A DNA stretch of 64,000 nucleotides from JBAXQQ01 sp037131695 (GTDB lineage: Bacteria; Armatimonadota; Hebobacteria; CAIYQO01), in the NCBI GenBank assembly GCA_964638715.1, contig CAZWZF010000003.1:124001-188000 (forward strand). The letters run 5' to 3'. The notes beneath the pieces were generated by a model. It made no database searches. It saw nothing but the letters and a program-made list of their open reading frames with translations, and was not told the DNA's origin. Both the position numbers and the translations under genes were made by a program. Below are positions 9,313-17,512 of this stretch, piece after piece (positions within the stretch are counted from its first letter, which is position 1; each line of letters begins with the position of its first letter).

Positions 9313-10285
9313 AGGAATCAACTATAACGCAGTCATCGCTATCTGCGGTGATAGTAAATGTGTCAATTGATGCCGGGACAAGAATTGTTTCGCCAAAATA
9401 AATATCATCAACACCATTTTTCCAGGTAATTTTAGCTTTGCCAGAAACGCAATTAATTATATGAAATGTTTTACCATTAGTAGCTATCTCTATATTAGAT
9501 GATATATTGTATTGGTCAACTGTAAAATATTGGCAATGAGCGAGTGTCATACAGGTGTTATCACTTATGCTTCTTGATATTGGATAATCCATAGATGGTT
9601 CATAATCATTCCAATCTGATACTTCAAATGCTTCTTTTAAATGAAGTTCGCGCGGTTTTCCATCTAATCCAGTACGTCCCCAATCATAAAACCTGAATGT
9701 GGAATCGGAATTTTGTTGAATTTCCAGAATCATTACACCCTTTGTTATTGCATGAATTCTACCTGCTGGTATATAGATAGAATCACCGGCTTTTACTTTT
9801 ATTCTATTCAGCAATTTACCCGGGTCGCCATTATTTAATTCATTGGTGAAATCTATCGCGGTAGTATTATTTGTTAAACCAGCAATTATTTCAGAGTTTT
9901 CTTCTGCCTGCATTATGTACCACATTTCTGTTTTGCCAGGTTCACCATTATATTTCATACCATATTCATCATCAGGATGTACTTGGACAGATAATGAGTC
10001 GCCTGCGTCAATATATTTAACCATTAATGGAAATCTATTGCCTGGTGCTGGTTTAGGTAGAGTACCAAGTAAATTTATACCATCTCTTGCAATTATATCG
10101 CGAATATTCATACCAGCATCTGTGCCATTTGTTATGATGCTTATGCCGCGTTTATGGTCGCATAGCTCCCAGGATTCACCTAAGTTACCATCATTTTCAG
10201 GTTTACGTCCAAGTATTTCTTTAAACTTGCTGCCACCCCAGACTAATTCCATGTAAACCGGTTTTAACTTGTATGGATAAGACAT
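9302..10285 (-). CDS. manA: Mannose-6-phosphate isomerase, class I (type I PMI)
   Basis: Cytosolic zinc cupin (327 aa) interconverting mannose-6-phosphate and fructose-6-phosphate. Visible family motifs are YKLKPVYMELVWGGSKFKEIL at the start, the zinc site QVHPDDEYG, GKTEMWYIM, and IPAGRIHAI. Length matches the short bacterial form. The reading frame is open a further 77 codons upstream, but the true start is at 10285: AAAGGTGG lies 6 nt upstream and the homologous N-terminus begins there. It is divergent from the DUF58 gene and followed by an overlapping CPBP protease gene. It would feed mannose units into glycolysis or supply GDP-mannose precursors. Confidence 0.93.
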   Translation of the reverse strand: MSYPYKLKPVYMELVWGGSKFKEILGRKPENDGNLGESWELCDHKRGISIITNGTDAGMNIRDIIARDGINLLGTLPKPAPGNRFPLMVKYIDAGDSLSVQVHPDDEYGMKYNGEPGKTEMWYIMQAEENSEIIAGLTNNTTAIDFTNELNNGDPGKLLNRIKVKAGDSIYIPAGRIHAITKGVMILEIQQNSDSTFRFYDWGRTGLDGKPRELHLKEAFEVSDWNDYEPSMDYPISRSISDNTCMTLAHCQYFTVDQYNISSNIEIATNGKTFHIINCVSGKAKITWKNGVDDIYFGETILVPASIDTFTITADSDDCVIVDSYVS

Positions 10286-10370
10286 TTTTCTACCACCTTT
10301 CTTGTTTGGTCTAAATTTAGCAGATTTTCGCAGGAAGGTATATAATATATTCAGGTCGTATAATAATATT

Positions 10371-11717
10371 ATGGGTGAATTAACTACATTTGGCAGAACA
10401 ATAGCATTATGTGTAATCAGCTTTTTTCTGATAGGATTTTTGCACGCCTCTCCTTTATTATACTTAGTAGCTTTTTTCTGTATCTTTATCTTATTTGCTT
10501 GCAGTTTTATTGCCAATAGAATGTTAAAAGGTTTAGGTGCAACCCGTGATTTAAATGCAGATACGGTATTCAGCGGTGATCCACTTGAAGCAGAAGTTTC
10601 ATTAACTCAAACAAAAAAACGATGGAGACTGATGGAAGTTATAGATTCTTCATTAAATTTAGTAAATGATAAAGTAACTCAGCGAAAATTAAGCGTAGTA
10701 ATAGAAGGTGATTCTGGAAATGTTGTAGCCGGTGGTATTAAAAGTAATATGATATCTCCAACCGGTGATAATTCACCATTAGTAATAACTGATACTATCA
10801 GATTTTCCATGCGTGGTCATTATCGATTAGGCCCGTTAGTTGTAAAAACTTACGATCCTTTTGGAATAATTGTAATGGAAAATAAGTTTGACGATACTCA
10901 TGATGTTATTGTTTATCCGCAGCCTTTGCCTGTTCCAGATTTGGCACTTGGCGCTGGTGCGCGATTAAGACGAGAAGTATCATCTAAAAGCAATGCTGGC
11001 GAGAGTGTAGATTTTCATTCCATTCGTCCTTACGTAATAGGGGATGATTTACGCAAAGTTCATTGGAAATCAACTGCTCATGCCAACCAGTTATCAGTTA
11101 AAGAATTTGAATATCTGGCAAGTGGTTCATTAACTGTAATAATGGATATGAATAAAGGAACACATGCTGAGAATGATGAATGGTCTACTTTGGAAACCGG
11201 AGTAACTATCGCGTCGTCTCTACTTAATCATTTCTCAAATAATGGCAGTCAGATATCCTTGGCATTAACTCGTAAAAAATTAATTTACCTGCCAGCAGAA
11301 TCTGGCAGACGTCAATTACATCGCGCATTAGAAGAATTAGCATTAACTCGTGATGACGGCGAGATGCCTTTATCTAAAGTATTGACCAGTGGTGAAATAT
11401 CATTATCAAATCGTTCAACCGTTGTCGTGATTACTGCTGACCAATCGCCTGAGATAATTGAGGGTTTATTATATCTTAAAGGCAGAGCCGCAAGGGTAAT
11501 TCTTTTAGTTGTTGATGCATGCATAGCAAAAAAAGAGTCAAATCTATGGGATAAATATGCAACATTATTATTCTCTGAAGATAAAGTAAAAGTTGATGAT
11601 ATGCAATGCAGTGATAAATTATGTATGTCTGCTATAAGTACCGGTATACCATCATGCTTGCTTACACCGAATCAACCGCTGATGGCGGCATTACGGGAAA
11701 TAAGGCAATTTATTTAG
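10371..11717 (+). CDS. DUF58 domain protein
   Basis: A 448-residue membrane-anchored protein. Two hydrophobic helices near residues 10-50 are followed by a beta-rich region and then the DUF58 signature, SIRPYVIGDDLRKVHWKSTAH, near residue 225. DUF58 proteins usually sit with MoxR AAA ATPases and transglutaminase-like proteins and are thought to act in maturation or assembly of secreted or membrane complexes. Neither partner is adjacent here; trpB follows after 12 nt. I start at 10371 because the earlier in-frame start would overlap the divergent promoter region of manA, and MGELTTFGRTIALC leads directly into the first helix. The Shine-Dalgarno is weak. Confidence 0.82.
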   Translation: MGELTTFGRTIALCVISFFLIGFLHASPLLYLVAFFCIFILFACSFIANRMLKGLGATRDLNADTVFSGDPLEAEVSLTQTKKRWRLMEVIDSSLNLVNDKVTQRKLSVVIEGDSGNVVAGGIKSNMISPTGDNSPLVITDTIRFSMRGHYRLGPLVVKTYDPFGIIVMENKFDDTHDVIVYPQPLPVPDLALGAGARLRREVSSKSNAGESVDFHSIRPYVIGDDLRKVHWKSTAHANQLSVKEFEYLASGSLTVIMDMNKGTHAENDEWSTLETGVTIASSLLNHFSNNGSQISLALTRKKLIYLPAESGRRQLHRALEELALTRDDGEMPLSKVLTSGEISLSNRSTVVVITADQSPEIIEGLLYLKGRAARVILLVVDACIAKKESNLWDKYATLLFSEDKVKVDDMQCSDKLCMSAISTGIPSCLLTPNQPLMAALREIRQFI

Positions 11718-11729
11718 AAAGGAAATAAA

Positions 11730-12920
11730 ATGAAGTTACCAGATGAAAGAGGATATTTCGGCGATTTTGGTGGATGTTATGTACCAGAAACCTTGAAAAC
11801 GCCATTAGAAGAACTCGAAAAAGAATATAACAAAGCGAAAAATGACCCGGAGTTTATTAACGAATACCTGAGATATTTGCGTGAATATGTCGGCAGACCA
11901 ACCCTTCTCTATTACGCTGGCAATTTAACTGAACGTCTCGGTGGAGCAAAAATATATCTAAAAAGAGAAGATTTGTGCCATACCGGCTCGCACAAACTAA
12001 ATAATGTTATGGGTCAAGTGCTATTGGCGCGAAGAATGGGTAAAAAACGCTTAATTGCAGAAACTGGTGCTGGGCAACACGGTGTAGCGACAGCTACTAT
12101 TGCCGCTCTTTTTGGGATGCCATGTACAGTATATATGGGAGCTGAGGATGTTGAACGTCAGGCATTGAATGTGTTTAGAATGCGCTTATTAGGTACAGAA
12201 GTTATATCTGTTGCCAGTGGCAGCCGGACATTAAAAGATGCTATTAATGAAGCGTTCCGTGATTGGGTAGCAAATCTTCATGAAACATATTACGTTTTTG
12301 GCACAGCAGCAGGTCCGGCACCTTATCCTGAAATTGTTCGTGATTTTCAGCATATTATAAGTAAAGAAATCCGTGAACAAATAATTAAGCAGGAAGGTAA
12401 ATTGCCGGATGCTATAGTAGCATGCGTAGGTGGCGGAAGTAATGCTATCGGGGCTTTCACTGATTTTATAAATGACAATTCAGTAAAGTTATATGGTGTT
12501 GAGGCAGGAGGTTATGGCGTTGAAACCGGTAAGCATTCAGCTACAATATCTGCCGGTAGTCCTGGTGTATTGCATGGCAGCTATAGTTATCTGTTACAGG
12601 ATGAATATGGTCAAATAATTGAAACCCATTCTATTTCTGCTGGATTGGATTATCCTGGTGTTGGTCCACAACATAGCTGGTTAAAAAGCATTGACAGGGC
12701 TATCTATACATCAGTGACTGATGAAGAAGTTCTCGACGCATTTCAGACATTATCGCGAACTGAAGGCGTAATGCCAGCATTAGAGAGTTCTCATGCGGTA
12801 GCTTTCGCAATGAAATTAGCTCCTACCATGAAGAAAGAAGAAATAATTGTAATTTGCTTGTCAGGACGGGGGGATAAAGATGTTCAACACATCCAGAAAC
12901 AACTTGAAAACAAAAAATAA
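11730..12920 (+). CDS. trpB: Tryptophan synthase beta chain
   Basis: 396-residue PLP enzyme condensing indole with serine to make tryptophan. The N-terminus GYFGDFGGCYVPETL, the PLP lysine in TGSHKLNN (K89), the phosphate-binding GGGSNAIGAF, and the C-terminal SGRGDKDV are all canonical for TrpB1. AAAGGAAA precedes the start by 7 nt. No trpA or other trp gene is adjacent, and I see no T-box or attenuator upstream, so regulation and the indole source are unclear. The IorA of this window acts on indolepyruvate-like acids, which is only a loose metabolic link. Confidence 0.96.
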   Translation: MKLPDERGYFGDFGGCYVPETLKTPLEELEKEYNKAKNDPEFINEYLRYLREYVGRPTLLYYAGNLTERLGGAKIYLKREDLCHTGSHKLNNVMGQVLLARRMGKKRLIAETGAGQHGVATATIAALFGMPCTVYMGAEDVERQALNVFRMRLLGTEVISVASGSRTLKDAINEAFRDWVANLHETYYVFGTAAGPAPYPEIVRDFQHIISKEIREQIIKQEGKLPDAIVACVGGGSNAIGAFTDFINDNSVKLYGVEAGGYGVETGKHSATISAGSPGVLHGSYSYLLQDEYGQIIETHSISAGLDYPGVGPQHSWLKSIDRAIYTSVTDEEVLDAFQTLSRTEGVMPALESSHAVAFAMKLAPTMKKEEIIVICLSGRGDKDVQHIQKQLENKK

Positions 12921-13965
12921 AGTAATCTTTAAAGTTCTATCATTTCTATTTCTAATTGGGTTAATTATTTCCTCTGTTTATCTGACAACACAATTTAACA
13001 ATGAATATACTAATGCAGAAAATGATTTTAGAACTGATATAATATCTTTATCCGCACCAATGATTGAAGAGGTAGAATCATTATATGCAGATACAAATAT
13101 TAATGACAAAACAATATCTGGAATTATCACACCGGTTTTAGAATCAAATGAGAATATAGCATTGGTTCGTGTCTGGAATAAAAGTGGTTTTATGCAAATT
13201 GCAGGTTACAGACTTCCAACAGGAGTTGTTGCGTCTACACCTGAAGATCCTGTTCCTTCAATTAACGCAACTTCAAAAATTAAAGATATGTTTTCAGGTA
13301 AAAATCAACAATGGGAATTAACTGAAATTGATGCTTTATTAAATATTCTAAATCAACAGCAAGCAATATCAGATGAATATGAATCTTTGTTAAAGCCCAC
13401 TAAAATAGATCTTGAATTACGCAGTGAAATATATAATATGCAAAATCTATTAATGCGTGGAATGCCGGCGTTAATTAAAAAATATCCAGATTTATCTGAT
13501 GCACAAGATTTCATGAATCAATCGTCTGACGCATTGGAAATGGATACAAAAGAAGATATTTCAGCTGGTCAAGGTTATTCAGAGGATGCTATTTCAATAA
13601 TAAGTTCTGTTTTAGAGAACTATCGTGCAAGTAAAGCTGAGAATATTAATGTAATACCTAATGAACTTTCATATATACCGGCAGCTGAAACCTGGGCAGG
13701 AAATTTATATCCAAAAATAAAATGTGAAGAGCAATTTATCCCAATCACACGGCCAGCAGTAAATGAAAATATGGTTGAAGTCGTTGCGGTAGTTGAAATT
13801 ATTACAATAAAAAGAAAAGGTGACTTTATAACTTTTTGGACATGGCAATGGGGTTTAGTTCCGTTATTTATATTATTAAGTATTACATTTATGGTTTTAT
13901 CGCGAAAGAAAAAAACAATAGAAGAAATTGAAATAGAAGATGATAATGCCGGGAATGATATTTAA
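12880..13965 (+). CDS. Membrane protein with two TM helices and an extracytoplasmic domain, unknown function
   Basis: 361 residues, not recognised. One hydrophobic helix lies at about residues 17-36 and a second near 325-345 (WGLVPLFILLSITFMVL), followed by a short charged acidic tail (KKKTIEEIEIEDD). Between them is a largely helical 280-residue domain that would lie outside the membrane. This topology resembles the input module of a chemoreceptor or histidine kinase, but there is no HAMP, kinase or methyl-accepting domain. It overlaps the trpB 3' end by 41 nt, with a G-rich Shine-Dalgarno (GGGGGG) just before its ATG. Starting later would remove the first helix. Confidence 0.7.
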   Translation: MFNTSRNNLKTKNKVIFKVLSFLFLIGLIISSVYLTTQFNNEYTNAENDFRTDIISLSAPMIEEVESLYADTNINDKTISGIITPVLESNENIALVRVWNKSGFMQIAGYRLPTGVVASTPEDPVPSINATSKIKDMFSGKNQQWELTEIDALLNILNQQQAISDEYESLLKPTKIDLELRSEIYNMQNLLMRGMPALIKKYPDLSDAQDFMNQSSDALEMDTKEDISAGQGYSEDAISIISSVLENYRASKAENINVIPNELSYIPAAETWAGNLYPKIKCEEQFIPITRPAVNENMVEVVAVVEIITIKRKGDFITFWTWQWGLVPLFILLSITFMVLSRKKKTIEEIEIEDDNAGNDI

Positions 13966-13967
13966 TA

Positions 13968-13996
13968 AATTAAGGGGTTGTATTAACCCCTTAATT
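13968..13996. terminator. Bidirectional terminator
   Basis: Perfect 12-bp hairpin AATTAAGGGGTT / AACCCCTTAATT with a 5-nt loop, in the gap between convergent genes. AT-rich flanks on both sides. Confidence 0.85.
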
Positions 13997-14004
13997 ATAA
14001 AAAT

Positions 14005-14217
14005 CTAATCGTTGCTTGATGTAGATTCAGATGGACTTTTTGCTGCAGAATCTTTAATATACCAGCCTGACCCTTTGAAAATTATCCCTGTTGCATGAAA
14101 TACTTTTTGTGTATCATTATCGCATTGTGGACAAGGAATTGCCGGTTTTTCGTCAGCACTGTGACGAGTATCAAAATGGTGTCCGCATTTAGTACACGCA
14201 TATTCGTAAAGAGGCAT
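14005..14217 (-). CDS. FmdB-family zinc ribbon protein
   Basis: 70 residues beginning MPLYEYACTKCGHHFDTRHSADE, with a second pair CPQCDNDTQKVF. This is the FmdB/CxxC zinc ribbon family first named from formamidase and methyltransferase regulatory genes; its role is uncertain. The C-terminus ends in GSGWYIKDSAAKSPSESTSS, and the GxGWYxxD motif is common in the family. It is monocistronic, ending at a strong bidirectional hairpin. Confidence 0.9.
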   Translation of the reverse strand: MPLYEYACTKCGHHFDTRHSADEKPAIPCPQCDNDTQKVFHATGIIFKGSGWYIKDSAAKSPSESTSSND

Positions 14218-14309
14218 AAAGTATAAAACTCCTCGAGACTTTTGATTGAACCGTTGCTATTATAGGAACTTTTTCACAATTTTGGCAAGGACAAAATCTT
14301 GGAAAATCA

Positions 14310-16745
14310 TCAACGGTACTGATCTATCCAAGAAATTTTAATGATATTATCACTATCTTTTAATATTTCTGCAGGTACAATTATTAGAAATTTATTACTG
14401 GTAGGAGTAACAGAAATCCAAACAGGCATATTCTTTGTTAAAGTTGTATTTTTGCGTTTCCCATTTTCAATAGTTACCAGATCTTCGAGTAATTGATTTG
14501 TGCTGGTGTAGGATATTTGATAACTTGTTTCACCCACTTCAATTATAAAAGATTCCATATAATTGTTGTTAAAGATAATATGAAGATGCTTTGGCCACTT
14601 TATTTCTTGTTCTTTTGTAATATCTGCACTTCCAATTCCAGTTTTTGTAACAATATTTATTTGTGTTATATCATTGATATTTTTTATCTCCAAATTATCA
14701 GATGATTTTACTTTAATAGCAGGTTTTACAATTAATTTATCCGGCTGAAATGACAATTGTTTATCAGAAAATTGAGGATATGACGATAACAATAACATTT
14801 GTTTTTCACCGGATTTGGTGTTTTCAATCTTTTCAATTAATCCGATGCCAAGAGCGTAATATGACTCTTCAATAATATTTTTTTTATCTTTGCCTGTAAC
14901 CATAATTACATTCAAATATTTTTTATCAAATACTTGATGGGATATTCCTGTTTTTTCAATTTTATAATCTATTCCATTAGAACTCCATTTTGTACCGGGT
15001 ATTAATGATTCTTTTAAAAGAGTTTTCTTTAATTTTTCATCATAAATTGAGTCGGATACTGTAAGCATTGTCTCATCATATTTTAATGCATTATCTAAGG
15101 AAGAATAAACACGTTGCGTTTTACCAGTAAATCTATAGATTTCTTTTCCAGGTTTTTCTCCACAAATCAGGTATTTGTTTTCACGATCTTTATTTAAAGG
15201 GTAATAGGATGATGCAGATGTTGCATCAATATCTTTTAAATAGTTTAAAGTTGATGTTAGAAGAAGAGTTGAATATTTGAAATTATTCTTTTCCCAATAT
15301 TGATAAATGTTTTTTGCATTTAATTTGTATATTGAATCACCGGATGATTCAATATATCTTTTAACATCATTTTTAACTGATGGTTTTATTATCTTAGTAT
15401 TCCATTCGTAAATTGGGGTGTTGTCTGTACCAGTCACGAATAGTACTAAATATTGATAAAGTAATTCATTAATTTGTTTTGAAAATAATGAATCAGGATA
15501 TTTAGAAAGAAAATTTTCCATAGCAGATATTCGGTAATATATTTCAGATACTAATATTACAATACCACCGTCTCGTATTGCCGGTTCAGATATTATTTTA
15601 TCTGTGATAGTAAAATATTCTCTGGCATCATCAGTCATGCTTGGAAACTTAGTACTAAAATAATTATTACGTCTCTGTATATTCCACTCACCTTCACCTG
15701 TGTAAAAAGCTTCAAAACCAGCACTAATATTTTGATTTGATTCATTGTAGCTCTTGATGTATGCTGATATCTTATCATCTCTTGCTTTTGAGTCTTTAAA
15801 TTTCAGATTTATTTCTTTTCGGTATGTGTCAAGATTGTTATTAAAATTAAATCTCTCAATTTTTATCATTTCATAATGGTAATTATTAAAATATGCTATC
15901 CCTCGGTTTTTAACATCTGAAGGTGCATCATCATAATAATAATGGAATAAATTTATACCTTGTGATATCGCCAGTGTCTTGTTTGAAGTATCAATCTGTT
16001 TTAGTTCCTTGATAAAATCATCAGACGGCAGATACCTCGAAAGTATAACTTTCTCCGGAATTAACATTGAATTCTTAAAATCCCATGTTACCTTAGCAAT
16101 AGCAATTGTTCCTGATGGATTGCTTGATAATATCCGATAAAACGAAGTTAATGTATTTTTTTCAATTCCGTAATCATATAATATAGCTGTCGGTACATTT
16201 TTATCTGTCGATTTGCCATCATTACTAAATTTAGCAGCAATTAAAGAAGGTAACTGGTTATAAGATAAATTGTAATTGATGTTTGAACTTAAATTACTGT
16301 CATTTGATTTTACAGAAATTTTAAAACCATTCTCATATCTACATGATAAACCTTTACTATTAAGTGGCTGTAATTGTAATAATTGACCATTTTGATATTT
16401 AAAAATTAGAAGAGAATCAGTAAATCCTATCTTTGTTAACATAATTTCATCTTGTTTGTCATTATCGATATCTGCTGTTATTATTTTCCCGTAACATCCT
16501 TCAGTTGATGGTAATGAATATTGTGTGTTAATATCACCGGAACTATTCAGTATTAACAGATTATGATTCATTTCTAAATGATTTTTATCATGATTTCCTG
16601 TAACAATAACAATATATTTACTTTTATCTATCAGGTTTACTGTAGAAGTGCAATCAATGATGTAATTCTGCTGCAATGGCAAAACATCAATTGCCATTGA
16701 GACAAATACAAAAAATATTAATATCAGGAAAATTGAAATTTTCAT
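14310..16745 (-). CDS. Large secreted protein of unknown function
   Basis: 811 residues with an N-terminal signal peptide (hydrophobic MKISIFLILIFFVFVSMA, likely cut near residue 19). The first 150 residues contain a stretch like an FG-GAP/VCBS blade (ADIDNDKQDEIMLTKIG), suggesting a beta-propeller-like start. The remainder is rich in Asn, Lys, Ser and Tyr and shows no domain I can name. No cell-wall anchor or C-terminal sorting signal is visible. It sits alone between fmdB and the divergent pyr operon. Composition is AT-richer than the metabolic neighbours, which often marks fast-evolving exported proteins. Confidence 0.75.
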   Translation of the reverse strand: MKISIFLILIFFVFVSMAIDVLPLQQNYIIDCTSTVNLIDKSKYIVIVTGNHDKNHLEMNHNLLILNSSGDINTQYSLPSTEGCYGKIITADIDNDKQDEIMLTKIGFTDSLLIFKYQNGQLLQLQPLNSKGLSCRYENGFKISVKSNDSNLSSNINYNLSYNQLPSLIAAKFSNDGKSTDKNVPTAILYDYGIEKNTLTSFYRILSSNPSGTIAIAKVTWDFKNSMLIPEKVILSRYLPSDDFIKELKQIDTSNKTLAISQGINLFHYYYDDAPSDVKNRGIAYFNNYHYEMIKIERFNFNNNLDTYRKEINLKFKDSKARDDKISAYIKSYNESNQNISAGFEAFYTGEGEWNIQRRNNYFSTKFPSMTDDAREYFTITDKIISEPAIRDGGIVILVSEIYYRISAMENFLSKYPDSLFSKQINELLYQYLVLFVTGTDNTPIYEWNTKIIKPSVKNDVKRYIESSGDSIYKLNAKNIYQYWEKNNFKYSTLLLTSTLNYLKDIDATSASSYYPLNKDRENKYLICGEKPGKEIYRFTGKTQRVYSSLDNALKYDETMLTVSDSIYDEKLKKTLLKESLIPGTKWSSNGIDYKIEKTGISHQVFDKKYLNVIMVTGKDKKNIIEESYYALGIGLIEKIENTKSGEKQMLLLSSYPQFSDKQLSFQPDKLIVKPAIKVKSSDNLEIKNINDITQINIVTKTGIGSADITKEQEIKWPKHLHIIFNNNYMESFIIEVGETSYQISYTSTNQLLEDLVTIENGKRKNTTLTKNMPVWISVTPTSNKFLIIVPAEILKDSDNIIKISWIDQYR

Positions 16746-16804
16746 AAAGTCACCTCTGCTATAAAAATATTTTATCTTAATTTTCCAATTTACGCCATTT
16801 TCTA

Positions 16805-16833
16805 TTTACTTACCTCTTTAAATTTGCTATTAT
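16805..16833 (+). promoter_or_regulatory. Predicted promoter of the pyr operon
   Basis: TTTACT -35 (16805-16810), 17-nt spacer and TATTAT -10 (16828-16833). Transcription would start near 16840, only about 7 nt before the PyrR binding loop, giving a leader of roughly 50 nt. Confidence 0.6.
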
Positions 16834-16846
16834 TTTGCTGTCACAA

Positions 16847-16882
16847 ACCTTTTAAGTTCGGTCCTGTGAGGCCGGTAAGGGT
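16847..16882 (+). promoter_or_regulatory. PyrR mRNA-binding loop overlapping the pyrR ribosome binding site
   Basis: The sequence folds into the PyrR binding-loop architecture. A lower stem pairs ACCTT with AAGGGT. An asymmetric purine-containing bulge follows, then an upper stem CGGTC/GGCCG capped by the hexaloop CTGTGA (16864-16869), which fits the known CNGNGA consensus flanked by TC and GG. The 3' strand of the lower stem, TAAGGG (16876-16881), is also the Shine-Dalgarno for the ATG at 16889. PyrR with UMP bound should therefore hide the ribosome site. This is a strong match, made by eye. Confidence 0.85.
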
Positions 16883-16888
16883 ACTAAA

Positions 16889-17512
16889 ATGTCAAAGCAT
16901 AACAACAACATAATACCTTCCCCAGATTCAGATAGGGAAGGTTTTTTTTTAAATATTGACGATGCACTCCCCTTACTTGACGCTAATGATATCCGCCGTG
17001 CCGTTACCCGTATAGCCCATGAAATAATTGAACGAAATCGTGGTTCGCATGATTTAGTTATTGTCGGTATTCATACACGCGGTGTTCCACTGGCATATCG
17101 CCTTGCAGAAGAAATATCCCGTATCGAAAACACAATAATTCCCGTCGGCGAATTAGATATAACCAGTCATCGTGATGATGCTGGTTTATATATTCGTTCT
17201 GCCGGTCATACTACACATATTCCTGTTTCGTTAACCGATAAAAAAGTTATTTTAACTGATGAGGTTATTTTTACAGGAAGAACTGTCCGCGCAGCAATGG
17301 ATGCCTTGGTAGAACATGGGAGACCAGCTTCAATTCAATTAGCTGCATTAATAGATCGCGGTCATCGTGAATTACCAATTCGTCCTGATTATGTTGGTAA
17401 AAATTTACCGACATCAAAAAATGAACGCGTAATGGTTAGATTAAAAGAGTTAGACAGCATTGATGGTGTATGGGTATATCGAGATGCGAAAGACGAGGGT
17501 GTTAATGAATAA
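16889..17512 (+). CDS. pyrR: Bifunctional pyr operon regulator / uracil phosphoribosyltransferase
   Basis: 207 residues. From about residue 30 it aligns with PyrR (LLDANDIRRAVTRIAHEIIERNRG, GIHTRGVPLA, PVGELDITSHRDD). PyrR is an RNA-binding attenuator protein that senses UMP and also makes UMP from uracil and PRPP. The PRPP loop reads VILTDEVIFTGRT, with Asp-Glu where Asp-Asp is usual. The N-terminus is about 20 residues longer than typical. Those extra codons contain an intrinsic terminator, so they may exist as a translated regulatory leader rather than as protein function. No other in-frame ATG, GTG or TTG lies between there and the conserved domain. The gene overlaps pyrB by 8 nt. Confidence 0.94.
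   Translation: MSKHNNNIIPSPDSDREGFFLNIDDALPLLDANDIRRAVTRIAHEIIERNRGSHDLVIVGIHTRGVPLAYRLAEEISRIENTIIPVGELDITSHRDDAGLYIRSAGHTTHIPVSLTDKKVILTDEVIFTGRTVRAAMDALVEHGRPASIQLAALIDRGHRELPIRPDYVGKNLPTSKNERVMVRLKELDSIDGVWVYRDAKDEGVNE
16915..16950 (+). terminator. Intrinsic terminator (attenuator) inside the 5' end of pyrR
   Basis: An 8-bp stem ACCTTCCC/GGGAAGGT with a 12-nt loop is followed by nine T residues (16942-16950). It lies 24-60 nt after the pyrR ATG, in codons 9-21. A ribosome translating pyrR would cover it; an untranslated leader would let it form. Confidence 0.85.

Noticed and set aside
10286..10516. N-terminal extension of manA by 77 codons
   Set aside because: The extension is lysine-rich and lacks homology, and a strong Shine-Dalgarno sits right before the internal ATG at 10285.
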